In this document: positions 46,901 to 58,500 of the stretch, piece after piece
Layout of the letters: every line of letters starts with the position of its first letter
Position numbering within the stretch: the stretch's first letter is position 1
NCBI RefSeq assembly: GCF_022581195.2
Contig: NC_061459.1
Coordinates: 372,001-436,000, forward strand
DNA from: Helicoverpa zea
Lineage: Eukaryota; Arthropoda; Insecta; Lepidoptera; Noctuidae
Length of the DNA: 64,000 nucleotides
Direction: 5' to 3'
Notes under the pieces: generated by a model
Database searches by the model: none
What the model was told of the DNA's origin: nothing
Seen by the model: only the letters and a program-made list of their open reading frames with translations
Program-made: the position numbers and the translations under genes

Positions 46901-49139
46901 TAGTTTAGATGTAGCTCACGAAAGAGCGACCAAGAAGTTTTATTTACAATATTATCATGATCACATTTACTGCTTGCTATTTTCACACCTTTTGATTTTG
47001 TAGGTCACTAGTAACTTATCTAAAGTCTGTTATGAAATACAGTCTACTGTTTTTTATTAGGGTAGAAGAAAACTGATTGTATATTTGATTACCTATATCT
47101 TTTAATATTCGCTTATCTTGCTTTAAAATAAATGGTCATATCATGTATTGATCGTATTCTCAAATAAGGGTACAATTCTTATAAACCAGTCAATCCTGGC
47201 AAGGAGCCAAAGCAAAGCTATGATTACAAAGAAATCTCGATTCTCGATCTAATTTACAACTTTCGCGGGAATTTAACCATATACTTATGCTTTTTACGTT
47301 GGATTGATGCCCGTTTAACTTATGAAAATTGCTAACTTTGGAACTTACTTCAAAAATCAATTTTTCTTGAATAGTTCTGGGTTTGTTGATGCGTTTCAAT
47401 ATGTATTATGTCGTGTATTTATTATGATAGCTGAATTAACAAAACAATAAAATGTTAACAAATAAATAGTAGCGGTTATTACAATACTTCATACCACAAA
47501 TAATCCGCTTTATTGAAGTTTAGTACGGAAAAATCATTTCATTATAATGGTACCTAACTGGATTATTTATCTTTGTTGTTAACATGGATAGATAATAAAT
47601 ACTCTTATGTGAGATAAATAGCCAGACAATGGGATGCGATTAACTAAGGATCTTATATATTATAGACAAATAAATAATCTCGTTGGCTATAGGTCTTGCC
47701 GCGATATTACCGGTTTGCTAATGTGTTTTTTACATCACGATCGTAAGTAACGATAAAATCTACATTGATAGCAAAATGATCACATTTAAGTGCACATAAA
47801 CAGTGTACTACCTTACCTTTGAATCAATCATTTCAAATTAACTTTTCGGATAAACTACCTTTCCAAAAGTCCACACAAAAATGCCAATAATTGGAATTTT
47901 AAACTCGACCACCAAAATAAAATGAATACTGACCCAACGGAACAAATATTCAATTTATGCAGAGCTACTATTTCGGACTTCAATTAAAACTTCATACCAA
48001 GTCCCGTCAATAAGCCATGATTGCAAAATAACCAATTTTCTCGAAGCACGCTCAACTTTCCACCGCTTCTAAAAGTGAATCGTTAAAATACCCACGTAAA
48101 TAACAACACAAAAGTATTCCCAACTCTCCCATTCCTTTTCACATACAAAAATAATGTTCCAAATCACTTTGAGAATAAAACTACGCGTTAAATTAAACTC
48201 CTTTAACTGAATCCGGAGTTTTCAACAAAAAACGAATTACAGAATATAAAGCTTTAAGTGTACTTCTATTTTATACGAAAGCACCTCATTAGGACGATAC
48301 TGCACGAATGCAACCACCCACTGCCAGCGAATAAACAACTCTATGATGATAGCACTCTAGTTGATATTGCGTTGCAGTAATGGACTAACATTGCCAAGTT
48401 TGTGACTAAAGGAAGTAATTTAATATCGATATGTTTTGTGGTTCAAAACTGAAAGCATAGAATAATATGTTTGTATGTATTTTCCGTTTTTACTTGAATT
48501 AAATATACCTAACTCAAAAACATTTTCTAAGTTTCTAGTAAGTAATGTTGAGCCATTCAAAACACGGTAGCACTTTACAATGCGAAACAACTGAGGGCAA
48601 CAATATAGTGCCTTCACAATGACGTGTACTACTGAGAGTTTTCTTTGTATCCACATTATATAAGCTGCTCCTTACCTAAAGAACTCTTTCATAGAAAATA
48701 TAGAGTGGAACACATTTAACACGCAGCACCTTTGTACAGTAACATATAAACCATTCCATTCTTCCATACCTTTGCATTCAACTTTGTTACCAACAATAAA
48801 ACTGAGAAAAAAGAAATACGTCTCAGATTTTCTTTTACCACTATAATACTAAGACTTTCCTCCCACTTCGCTTAGTCCGGACTCATTAGATGTCCACCTA
48901 CCCCTTTAAAAAAAGAACTGAAGTAAAAAAAGAGAAAGACAGCAATATTTATATACCCGTTGTTAGAAAGAGCTAGTGTCACGTGACAACAGAAATAAAC
49001 GGGCGAGTTCGCCTGAAATAATGCTGAGTGTCAACAGAGATGCAGTTGCACATTGTTTAGAAATGTTTTCAAACTACTGAGGTTTGCTTGTTTACTGTGA
49101 AACGATATTTTTTACCCCGCACCACATTGAGGGTAACAA

Positions 49140-49195
49140 AGGAAAATGTTCACGAAGGAGATATTGTATACAAGTAGCGCCGGGAGCAGAAGCTA
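49140..49195 (-). repeat. Short remnant of a repeat end
   Basis: Ends GCGCCGGGAGCAGAAGCTAG, resembling the repeat terminus GTCGCGGGCAGAAGCTAGT seen near 22015. Only the end is recognisable. A similar, weaker trace lies near 50515-50550. Confidence 0.35.
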
Positions 49196-51674
49196 GTTAA
49201 CAATAATGAAAGAAAAAAACCCAATGTTTATTCAGTGTCGTGTTATATAACCTTGTGTTGAACGACAATGAATATTTAACTCCATGTAAATTGTATCGGT
49301 GCGTCTAGCTCTAAGTAGTAAATACTGTAAATACCTACTTGTCTGAATAACTATTGTCAAACAAAGTCTTTGATACCGTTGTTTTGTTAAACAGTGTTTT
49401 GTCTCTTTAACTTGATACTCGATTTTAAACTTATTCGAGGCGTTTTATTTTGTAAGCTTTGAACCACAGTAGTGTTTTTGTTTACAAACGTGTTGAGATA
49501 TTTAAGACTTTTTATTTTTTTTTAAATAGACAAAAGACTTTACTTAAAATGTTTAATTAAAATTTTGAATTTTAAAATTTATTTCATTTTATTGTACTTA
49601 GTTTAAATCTTACAAGATCTTGATTTAAAATGTTGATAGGGTCGCTAAACTATGACAGACGGTCTACAAGAATTTAAAATCTTTTCTAAGACGCCAAGAA
49701 AAAAGCGTGTCGGATTATGCAAAGATTTCACTCGACTGATCGGATTTAGCCGAGTGCAGGAGTTTACTCGAGTAATCAGATTTATTACACTGCAAGAGCA
49801 AGTCTCTACGAATGTAGGAACTCTAGATTATATTTTTTCTCCTGGAAAGGGTTTCAATAATTTATTGTTTGAATTATTTTTTGTAAAGTATTCCTAGTTA
49901 GTACCAAGATAAATGTACTCTATAATCACGTCAATTGACGATACACATAGTATTGAAATGAATTTACTTCATAAAAATAAGACAATCAGGGTTAATATAT
50001 TTCATGCTGAACAGTTACCTCAGAATTCCGCCGCATTTGCCATCTGAAAACAAAATAAAACTATCAATATTTTTCCTCTACACGTGAGGCTCAATAAAAC
50101 GGTTTCCGTTTAAGTTGTTCGTCTCAAGATTTACAGTAACGTAAACCGTTTTACAGGTAATAACTGTTCCTATGGATTCACTCGGCGAACATATTTTAGT
50201 GGCGCGTAAATTTTTATCACTTATACGCTGGCAGTAAAGCGAACAAAGCTATGGGCCTACCTCCGCCGTATGAAATTAACAATTTATATCTGTTGATGGA
50301 ACTGCGGACTTTCATTTATTTGGTCACAGAATATTGTGGTACTTACCTTATAAAGTTATTGCTTTAAGTTTGTATTTACGATAGTTATAAAAACTTATTT
50401 ATCGGATAAGATAAACATCATATTTGTTCTTCTTTCACAAAAAACGACTGAATTGATTTAATGACACTTAGCAGTAATGCAGCTTATAGGCTACTTGTAT
50501 CCATGTGCGAAAAGTAGATCGGGATGCAGATGGAACCGCTAGTCAAAACTAGTAACAACATAAATTATAACAATGTAGCATCTCCCTAAAATCTTACTAA
50601 ATTGTTCGTCAGATGAATTACAAGTACCTACAATTCCAAAACGTTAGAAGTACTTAAACTGCCTTTCACGAACCAATTAGTGGATTAAATGTGAAGTCCC
50701 CATTACGTTGCAGAGCGAGTAAAAAGAAATTGATGATACTCGCCCTCATCCATCTTTGAAAAGGACTCATTTCAACGATTTTAATGAGAGTTCTTAGTTC
50801 ACAAGGTTTTTTTATAGAAATCAAATCTATTTCTTAGTAGTAATAACGCGATCTCTCATTTCGTCTTAAATAGAAAATCTTTTACGTGGTTTTAGATCAA
50901 GAGTATCTGTATCGTGCAACTGCGCGCGAAGCTTCTCACCGCGAGACAATATTGTTGAGTAATGGCAGCTTTGATTACAGATACCTCATTAAAATAACTC
51001 GTTGAGATTTTATTTAGGGTTTGCAAATATATTGAAATGATTATAAACAACATTAATTCACGGTATCAGGACTAGGTGGATAGTTTTCATTTAATATTGT
51101 CACAAGATTCGCTTAATGTTAACAGTAAATAAAGTCTGAATGTCCGCCATTTTGATGTGTGACGTCACAAATTATACTTGGTTACAGCCGGGCGGCGCTC
51201 GCTCGCCGATACTCATTAATTCATCTGCCAATGATTTCTCCCCATCAATATGTATGGCCTTCTGATTTCCCATCGAAACATCCTTTATCTGTATTGACAA
51301 TTTGTCCAGTCCAGTTTTTGCATGATAAATTATACTGTTGCTCTAGAAAAAACATTGTTTTTTTCCGCCTTATATATACAGAGCTACTTCTCGCAACGTC
51401 AAGCGCTTTTAGAACAATAACGCTCATCTTTGCAACTTTACAACTTAATTAAGACTTGCTCGTTGTTCTAAAGTCTTATATAAATAATGTCTTAAGGGTA
51501 TACAAATAAAGTTACAAATTAAATAAAACATTTGTTAAAGTTTCAGTTAAAACGCCTATAAATAAACAGTTGTAGAAATTCTGGAAGTTTTAAGTACCCA
51601 TGCGTCTGGGCTGGCGGCAAATTGAATTGCCTACATTTTGCGAATGCCGCACAATTTGCATTAAGATATTGGCA

Positions 51675-51701
51675 TCGCGACGACGCGACGCGACGCGACA
51701 T
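51675..51701. repeat. Short GC minisatellite (CGACG)n
   Basis: GCGACGACGCGACGCGACGC is a small imperfect 5-bp repeat in otherwise AT-rich DNA. No associated gene seen. Confidence 0.55.
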
Positions 51702-54700
51702 GCTGTCACGAACATGGGACGAGATATTACCAACATACTCAACGAGTGTGAGCATTTTGGGTAATTTACTATGCCTAGTAATCCTATTTCTTTTTATTTT
51801 TACGCAATGAAAAAGATACCCTAGAAGGAATTATTCCGTTCAAACGAAAGCCTCAACCTCCTTGGAATACAATGTGGCATAATATAATATACGAAGTAAA
51901 GAAACATTTATTTGCATAGAACACACAAATATTAACGATAAAAAATACGTCACCTTCAATATATCATGTACTTTACCACTATTTACCTGGCAGTATATAA
52001 AATTACCCATATTTAATAAAACATTACGTGGCAATATCTATTATATTTCAGTGCTCGGCGATGAGCCCAAAAGACTATATTTGACGCGAACATGTAACCA
52101 CGTTCATTATAATGTCCCTCGCGATCGAATTAATAAAGCGAATTCATTACACGTTACGCCAAAATTCACTTTAAATTAATTTTCACGTAAATGCACGTAC
52201 ATTTGGTTTAAATTCTCTCTTTATTGAAATCAGAAGTACTTTGTTCAATGTTGGCGCTTTTTGTAATGAAAACGCCTATTTAAAATCATTTATCAATCAG
52301 TGTCTTTATCTTTAAAGACACGAAAAATCTAACCTCCTTTTTCATGTAAGTTAGCTAACCTCTTTAACATTAGTTCGGTCATTTCATCCTAAACGGCCAA
52401 GAAGGCAGAAAACTTACTTTTTATTTCAGCCTGAAGAAAATCTTGAACAAGAAAAACGGCATCGTGTAATATTGTTCGCATCAAGGTATTGATGTCCATT
52501 CATAAAAAAAGATTCTCCCAAAGATATTAGAACGTTGATAATCTTGAACAATGAAACCAATACATTTCCAGATCAAAAAGAAATACGACCGATCCTCGCA
52601 GTACACGAACAATTTTGATACTTTAATTTCAGTTTCGATTTTTCCATCTGGAGATTTATACGGTTATTCTTGAGCTACGTTTTAATCTCAAAGTGACAAT
52701 CGGAGGTCGGTTCGATCTGACAGAGGACGAGCCCTTATCACGCGAAACATCGACACACATTATGCCTACGCACTTGATACTTGGGACTTCATCATGGCTG
52801 TGAGTTTGTGATTAAAAGTGTCAGAGTTAAAAATGTTAATGGGTTTTTCGTAAATTAGCTCCAATGAGTGATTTAGGCCGAAATGTTGTCCAAATTACGT
52901 ATAGCGTTTCATTAAAATACTTTTACGGAGAATCGTTACAATAGATACTTTGCAAATTGAGCTTTAGCATTAAATAACACAATGTTCAAAACCCACAGTT
53001 TACATTGTATACAAACTTAACATAAGGCCTATTAATGAACTTACTAATATGAAAACTATATTATTATAAACTGCGTAATTTCACGTACTTTCAAATGATT
53101 ATAGTATTTTTATTTTTCAGTAAAAACATTCAGCAAGTTATGAAATTCAATTAAACAAATTGATCAAATTCTAGACCAAATTGAAATCGCTCCTTTCAAC
53201 TTTCAATAGATAAATACTTTTATTGAAAATCCAAAATTCGAATAGAATCAATAGAAATTGTTGAAATAGTCTCAAGTCGGCATTATTCTCACAAACAAAT
53301 GTTTAAGAGGTGAAACAGTTTAAGATAACGAAATGAATCGCGTCGTATTGTGAACGTATAATTAGTTCTCAGAGAACAAGTTTCTAAATTAAATTCTCAG
53401 ACGTTTTGTGAGATATTTCGGCGCTCAACGGCTCGCGGTTGAAATATACGGGGGTTCATTTGGAGGCGGAAATCAAAAAGTACCAGGAGGACTAGGTCAA
53501 TATAAAATAATAAAAAACTTCTAACGAACAATACAATAATTGGGCACACTTTTATTTTATCAGCAAATGACGAGGGTTGGTTCTCCTTATTGGCTGACAC
53601 AAGTAGTCGTTGAATCCAATAAGATAGATAGATAGGTATTTTATCCGACGGTTCAAGAGGTGAATGAGCACAAAGTAACGTGGAAAGTACTGGTATTCAC
53701 CCGTATATTTAGAATCACAGAACTCGGTCATTTGGACGTATATTAATTAGTGTACAATTTGCAAATGCTAACTTCCAAAGTTTATCAGTTTTCTGGCCAA
53801 TTGTTTTGCCGGTGTTCATTGAATATTTATGAATGTCTGTTGTTTAATAGACTCCGGATATATTTATATTGCTTAATCTTAAGTAACTACCAGTAAATCT
53901 GTTCAGTATCTTATGAAGAGGTATAGAAACATTATTTATTTTTCACTTCACAGTATTTTACGAGTAGTTATGAATTTGACCAAAAATTTTAATAAATATT
54001 TTCGCCGAAAGTTATAGAATAAGAAGAGAAAAAGGGATATTTAGTAAGGTGCATATCGCCAAGCAATTAGTTAACGTCAACTTATTAATTGTTTTATGCA
54101 GCTAGACAAATGACCGGCGGGCTGCACTCGATCTATTATAAATTTTAATCTAGCTTCAATATCGACGGACTTGCTATTGGCATGCAATAAGTATTGCACT
54201 TTAGTGCACAAAGTGAATAAACGTGACTTTTAAATTGAAACTGTAGCTTGCAGTTAATTATTTAATATACGGACAAATTATGTCAGACATCAACAATATT
54301 ATTGCACTTTTCGATATAATAGGTAGTTACATATATTTTTGCAATCAGTTCATGGATTTTTACGAGAACTTATGAAAGATATAACTTTTTATATAATTTA
54401 AACTCTTTGTATTATAGCTAAAAATAAGTTTCTTTCTTTTTAAAACGCTTGACCTGTAGCAAAGTGAATAAATCAGAATTCAATAAGATTGTAGTGCGGA
54501 GCCGTGAGCGCTTTTTATTCGTGCTGATAAAAAACCCTGCGTTGAATATTCCTTGTAAATTGAAAAGTTTCCTCGAAACAGGACGCGCTCTGTCCATTGT
54601 CTGCTCGTGTGGAGCCAAAAGACAAGCTGTTCCTTTCATTTATTTTTAAAAGGCATCGTACTCAAAAAACAACATCGTAATAGAAAAATAAAATAATAAA

Positions 54701-54820
54701 TAACCATAGTGACATTTGTATTTAATTTTATTAAAAAAAAAAAACATTTATTTATGGTAGCAATTCATATGAACGTGATTTTATTCTAAAAATACGAGTC
54801 GTTTTATTGAAACGAACAAA

Positions 54821-54866
54821 AAAAAAACACCGTTATATCCAGGCACCAAAAAAACACCGTTATATC
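54821..54866. repeat. Short direct repeat
   Basis: AAAAAAACACCGTTATATC occurs at 54821-54839 and 54848-54866 (27-bp period), just upstream of the single-unit foldback copy. Confidence 0.6.
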
Positions 54867-54938
54867 GTAATGGTCCAGATGTAAAAATATCTACATCCTA
54901 AGTAATACCTACGTACAGCAATATCGCAGTATACATAA

Positions 54939-55855
54939 AAAAAACTTTTTTACAAAAAAATTAAACCGACTTCCAAAACCACTAAAAAGCAAAAAAAAAA
55001 CTAATTTTAGGTGCATCGGCCTAGAAGTCGGTGTCTAATGGATGTTACTAAGTTAATTTTGCCACCGACTTCTAGGCCGATGCACCTAAAATTAGTTTTT
55101 TTTTTGCTTTTTAGTGGTTTTGGAAGTCGGTTTAATTTTTTTGTAAAAAAGTTTTTTATTTACAGCTTTTCAGTGATACAAATACTTATCACTATCCATA
55201 TAAGTGGAAAGTTCTCATCAATACAAAGAATATAAGCCCAAATACGAGGTATTTTACATATTCAGTTGTCGAGTTCCCTCGACCTTCTCTGGTCTCCATC
55301 ATCATGTCAGCTCCAAACCTTCACTGTTGCAAAGGTCTAGTCAATACAAATAATATAAGCCCAAACACGAGGTAGTTTACATATTCTGTTATCGAGTTCC
55401 CTCGAACCTCTCTGGTCTCCATCATCAGGTCAGCTCCGAACCTTCACTGTTGCAAAGGTCTAGTCAATTCAAATAATATAAGCCCAAACACGAGGTAGTT
55501 TACATATTCAGTTGTCGAGTTCCCTCGACCCTCTCTGGTCTCCATCATCAGGTCAGCTCCAAACCTTCACTGTTGAATAGTGCTTTCAGGCATACGCCTG
55601 AGTGTCAAGTTTTTACCTTATGTATGCCTACAACTTTCGAAGGTTGCCCTCGATTTCTCAGGGTTTCCATCATCAGATCCTGACCTGATGACTATGGGAC
55701 CAACTGGCAGCTATTCCGCGTCGAACAAAAAAAGAATCACGTAAATCGGTCCATAAACCTCGGAGTAATCGATGTACATACATAGAAAAAAAAAAAAAAA
55801 AAAAAAAACATACCGGCCGAATTGAGAACCTCCTCCTTTTTGGGAAGTCGGTTAA
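54939..55855 (+). mobile_element. Single-unit copy of the foldback family
   Basis: Starts with a 219-bp hairpin (54939-55157) like that at 30105-30326. It continues through three tandem 123-bp units and the CCTCGATTTCTCAGGGTTTC / ATGGGACCAACTGGCAGC segment, has a poly(A) of about 24 nt, and ends CTCCTTTTTGGGAAGTCGGT followed by TAA, so that TTAA is at 55852-55855. Same order and orientation as the right arm of the 29.5-32.0 kb foldback. No ORF belongs to it. It shows that the basic unit is about 0.9 kb with a hairpin at one end and the GTCGGTTAA terminus at the other. Confidence 0.8.
55200..55580 (+). repeat. Tandem 123-bp repeats, three copies, inside the single-unit element
   Basis: TTCAGTTGTCGAGTTCCCTC occurs at 55261, a variant (TTCTGTTATCGAGTTCCCTC) at 55384, and again at 55507, spacing 123 bp. 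Each unit carries the small palindrome GTCGAGTTCCCTCGAC, CTCCATCATCAGGTCAGCTC and AACCTTCACTGTTG. The foldback at 29.5-32.0 kb has two such units per arm. Confidence 0.8.
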
Positions 55856-56784
55856 AAACACTTTCATATTCTGCCAATCGCTGTTTTCCCAGCCCCTCAA
55901 GAAGGTAAGCACCGGCTTACGGATTCAACCAGGCTATAAAATTGTAACGCGAACTTGCCTCGAAACTCGTCCTTACACATAATTGCATGCGATTTACATT
56001 CCCCGCCGATACGCCGACCAACTTAACTGAACAGAAAATGGAAAATACTTCACTATGTAGAAAGAAGAAAGAGGTTAAGAACATCTGTATCGCCACAGGT
56101 GTCACTAATACTACTTGGTTCGGAGATATTCTCAGGAACTTTTAGAAACTATCGTTGAAAAATGTGTATAGCTCTAAGGAACGGTATTCTGTTTTCATTT
56201 AAGAGGTAAATATTATTATGTAGTACATACATCAATTTTTTTACATGTTTACAATTAATCATGTGATAGTATTGTTACCTAAAGATACTGTTCAAACAAC
56301 CTTTAAATAGATGCAGCAGAAAATATGTCATATTTTAACACAAACTGCAATTTACAGTTTTATCCAAATTTTATATTTATTGTCCTGAATATGTACATTG
56401 AAACAATGGTTCTCTCAAACACGTGTTCCTGATCCTCTACTTCCCCCCCATTCTTCATGCCAAGTCCGGATCTATTGAAAAACTATCTGCAGAAGTTTCC
56501 ACATCGTTTGAGGGTAATGAGAGTTGAGAATACAAATTAATCTTGCGTTTAAGAACGTCTGGCTTTAATTGGTTAAGTTCGTTCGTTTAAGTGGCACTTG
56601 AAAAATTGTATCGGCTTCTCTAGGGGATTATTTAGATAGCAGCTTTTTTTGTAATGGTTTTAAACACCTTTCCTGTAGAACTTTTATTAAACGATTTGCT
56701 CACTTCCTTCTTGTCGACTCATAAATTACCTGTAGCTATAGGCTAACATAGAAAAAATATAGAATTAAAGTAAACATGACAAAT
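55856..56784. other. Non-coding DNA between two elements
   Basis: No ORF or repeat structure recognised between the single-unit foldback copy and the microsatellite before the truncated LINE. Confidence 0.5.
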
Positions 56785-56843
56785 AATAATAATTACTAAT
56801 TACTAATTAATTACTAATAAATTACTAATAAATAATTACTAAT
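56785..56843. repeat. AT microsatellite (ATTACTAATA-like) at LINE 5' junction
   Basis: Imperfect tandem repeats of ATTACTAAT/AATAAATTACT directly precede the truncated RT frame. They may be pre-existing target sequence or have arisen at the 5' junction during truncation. Confidence 0.6.
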
Positions 56844-58100
56844 TTCCTAAATAAACATAATATTATTACTCAGGAACAAAATGGTTTTCAAAAGAACAAA
56901 TCCACCACACTTGCAGCTTACTCTTTGGTAAAAACAGTCACAGAATATCTTAATAAAAGTAAACAGGTATCCGCAATCTTTTTTGATATGACGAGTGCGT
57001 TTGATTTTGTTGACCACAAAATATTGCTACAAAAGTGCGAATACTATGGTATCAGAGGAAATGCCCTAAAATGGCTAGAAAGCTATCTATCGAACCGCAA
57101 ACAATGTGTACAGATTTCTAGAACTAGTACAAAAGGTGAGGCACAAGTACATAGATCTACATATCTAACAAATACATTTGGTGTTCCTCAAGGGAGTGTC
57201 TTGGGCCCACTTTTGTTTTTAATTTATATAAACGACATTCCGAAGGTAACGGAATACAAGTGTACATTGTTTGCTGATGACATATCTGTGATAGTTCCTG
57301 ATCTCACCACCACATCTGATTACAAGCGAATCTTGAATGATACGGTGGAAAATATTATGCGTTGGCTCGATCAAAATAACCTTACAGCCAACATATCCAA
57401 GACAAAAGTAATAAAATTTCGAAATTATAATAGTGTGGCCTCAAGTGTTAAATTAGAATACTGCGGACAAAACATTGAAGAATTGGACACAACCAAATTT
57501 CTAGGAGTGTTACTGGATAAAAATGTGAACTGGAAAGCTCAAGTAGCGAATGTCTGCTCTCGTATAAATAAATTTGTTTATGCCCTTCGGAAAATTAGAA
57601 AGCTTACTTGTGAAAAAACGGCTTTACTAGCGTATCACGGTTATGTAAGTTCGGTACTCCGGTACGGGTTAATATTATGGGGTAATTCTACAGAAGTCAG
57701 TAGGGCATTCATATCCCAAAAAAAATGTATCCGGGCTATCTGTGGAGCTAGTCCAACAGAGTCGTGCAGACCACTATTTAGAAGATTAAATATATTAACC
57801 TTAAGTAGCCTTTATATTTATGAAATCGGAGTATTTGTTAAAAAGCACAGTCAGTTGTTTGAAAAAGTGAGTGATAATAAAAGGTACCAATCACGCGACG
57901 TAACAAAATTAGCTCTGCCGAGAATTCTAACTACTCTGTACAAAAAAAACTGTAGCTGCATGACGATCCATATTTTTAACAAAATTCCTAAATCAATTAG
58001 AGAACTCCCATTATCCAAATTCAAAATCAAACTTAAAAAGTGGTTACTAGACAAATGTTTTTATACGGTTTCTGAATTTATTAAACACAAAAACGCATGA
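56844..58100 (+). pseudogene. 5'-truncated LINE ORF2: reverse-transcriptase half only
   Basis: Remnant of a jockey/CR1-like ORF2 lacking the endonuclease and the first RT blocks. Readable homology starts near 56844 (reading NFLNKHNIITQEQNGF), just after an AT microsatellite, and stays open to the TGA at 58098-58100. Visible blocks are QNGFQKNKSTTLA, motif A FFDMTSAFD, motif B GVPQGSVLGP, catalytic FADD (in TLFADDISVIV), KFLGV, and a C-terminal region of about 180 residues. There is no ATG at the 5' end (the frame continues through TTG codons), so this is truncation during integration, not a gene. The lack of frameshifts or stops over about 420 codons indicates a fairly recent insertion. It belongs to a different family from the element at 38.7-43.7 kb. 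Confidence 0.9.
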
Positions 58101-58500
58101 TACAATGCGTAAGTAGTGTCTAACACGATATGATGATTGTTTGTAAGTAATGTTTAAAATATTATAATTTAATAATGTTTAATTTAATATTTTGTGTTAT
58201 GTGTAATTAAATAGATTTTATTTGTATTATCTCGATTGTTGTAATTTTAATTTTTAATGATTGAATAATTAATTTTATTGTATTGTCTGAAATAACACTT
58301 CTGTATGTGTATGACACTGTAATATTTATTTTTCATTTTATGTCAATGTAGTATGTACCAGTGTCTACTCGAAATTTGCATACCGATTGAGCGGTGAGAT
58401 ATGCATGTACGTTATGTAATTTACCAAAACACCTGTACCTAATACCGTGTCTCTGCAAATAAAGATTCTTATTCTTCTTATTCTTATTCTTCTTAAATCC
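58101..58500 (+). mobile_element. 3' UTR and TTCTTA-type tail of the truncated LINE
   Basis: Non-coding AT-rich sequence downstream of the RT frame. It includes GATATGCATGTACGTTATG and an AATAAA (about 58459), and ends in a short tandem run of ATTCTT/TTCTTA units (about 58465-58497). Microsatellite-like 3' tails instead of poly(A) are common for CR1/jockey-type lineages. The tail marks the 3' junction of this insertion. I could not define a convincing target-site duplication. Confidence 0.75.

Larger units (their letters stand above)
43953..54938. other. Long non-coding stretch
   Basis: About 11 kb with no convincing exon or intact element. Small features (repeat ends near 49.2 and 50.5 kb, minisatellite at 51.7 kb, direct repeat at 54.8 kb) are listed separately. 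An ATG frame at 49652-49897 (81 codons, basic start KTPRKKRVG) has no recognised domain. Confidence 0.5.

Noticed and set aside
53397..53600. Minus-strand frame starting SANKENQPSSFADKIK followed by a GT
   Set aside because: It looked exon-like with a possible donor, but the start is GTG, no family is recognised and no partner exon is visible.
55200..55580. CRISPR-like array
   Set aside because: The 123-bp units are contiguous tandem repeats without unique spacers, in eukaryotic DNA and inside a transposon.
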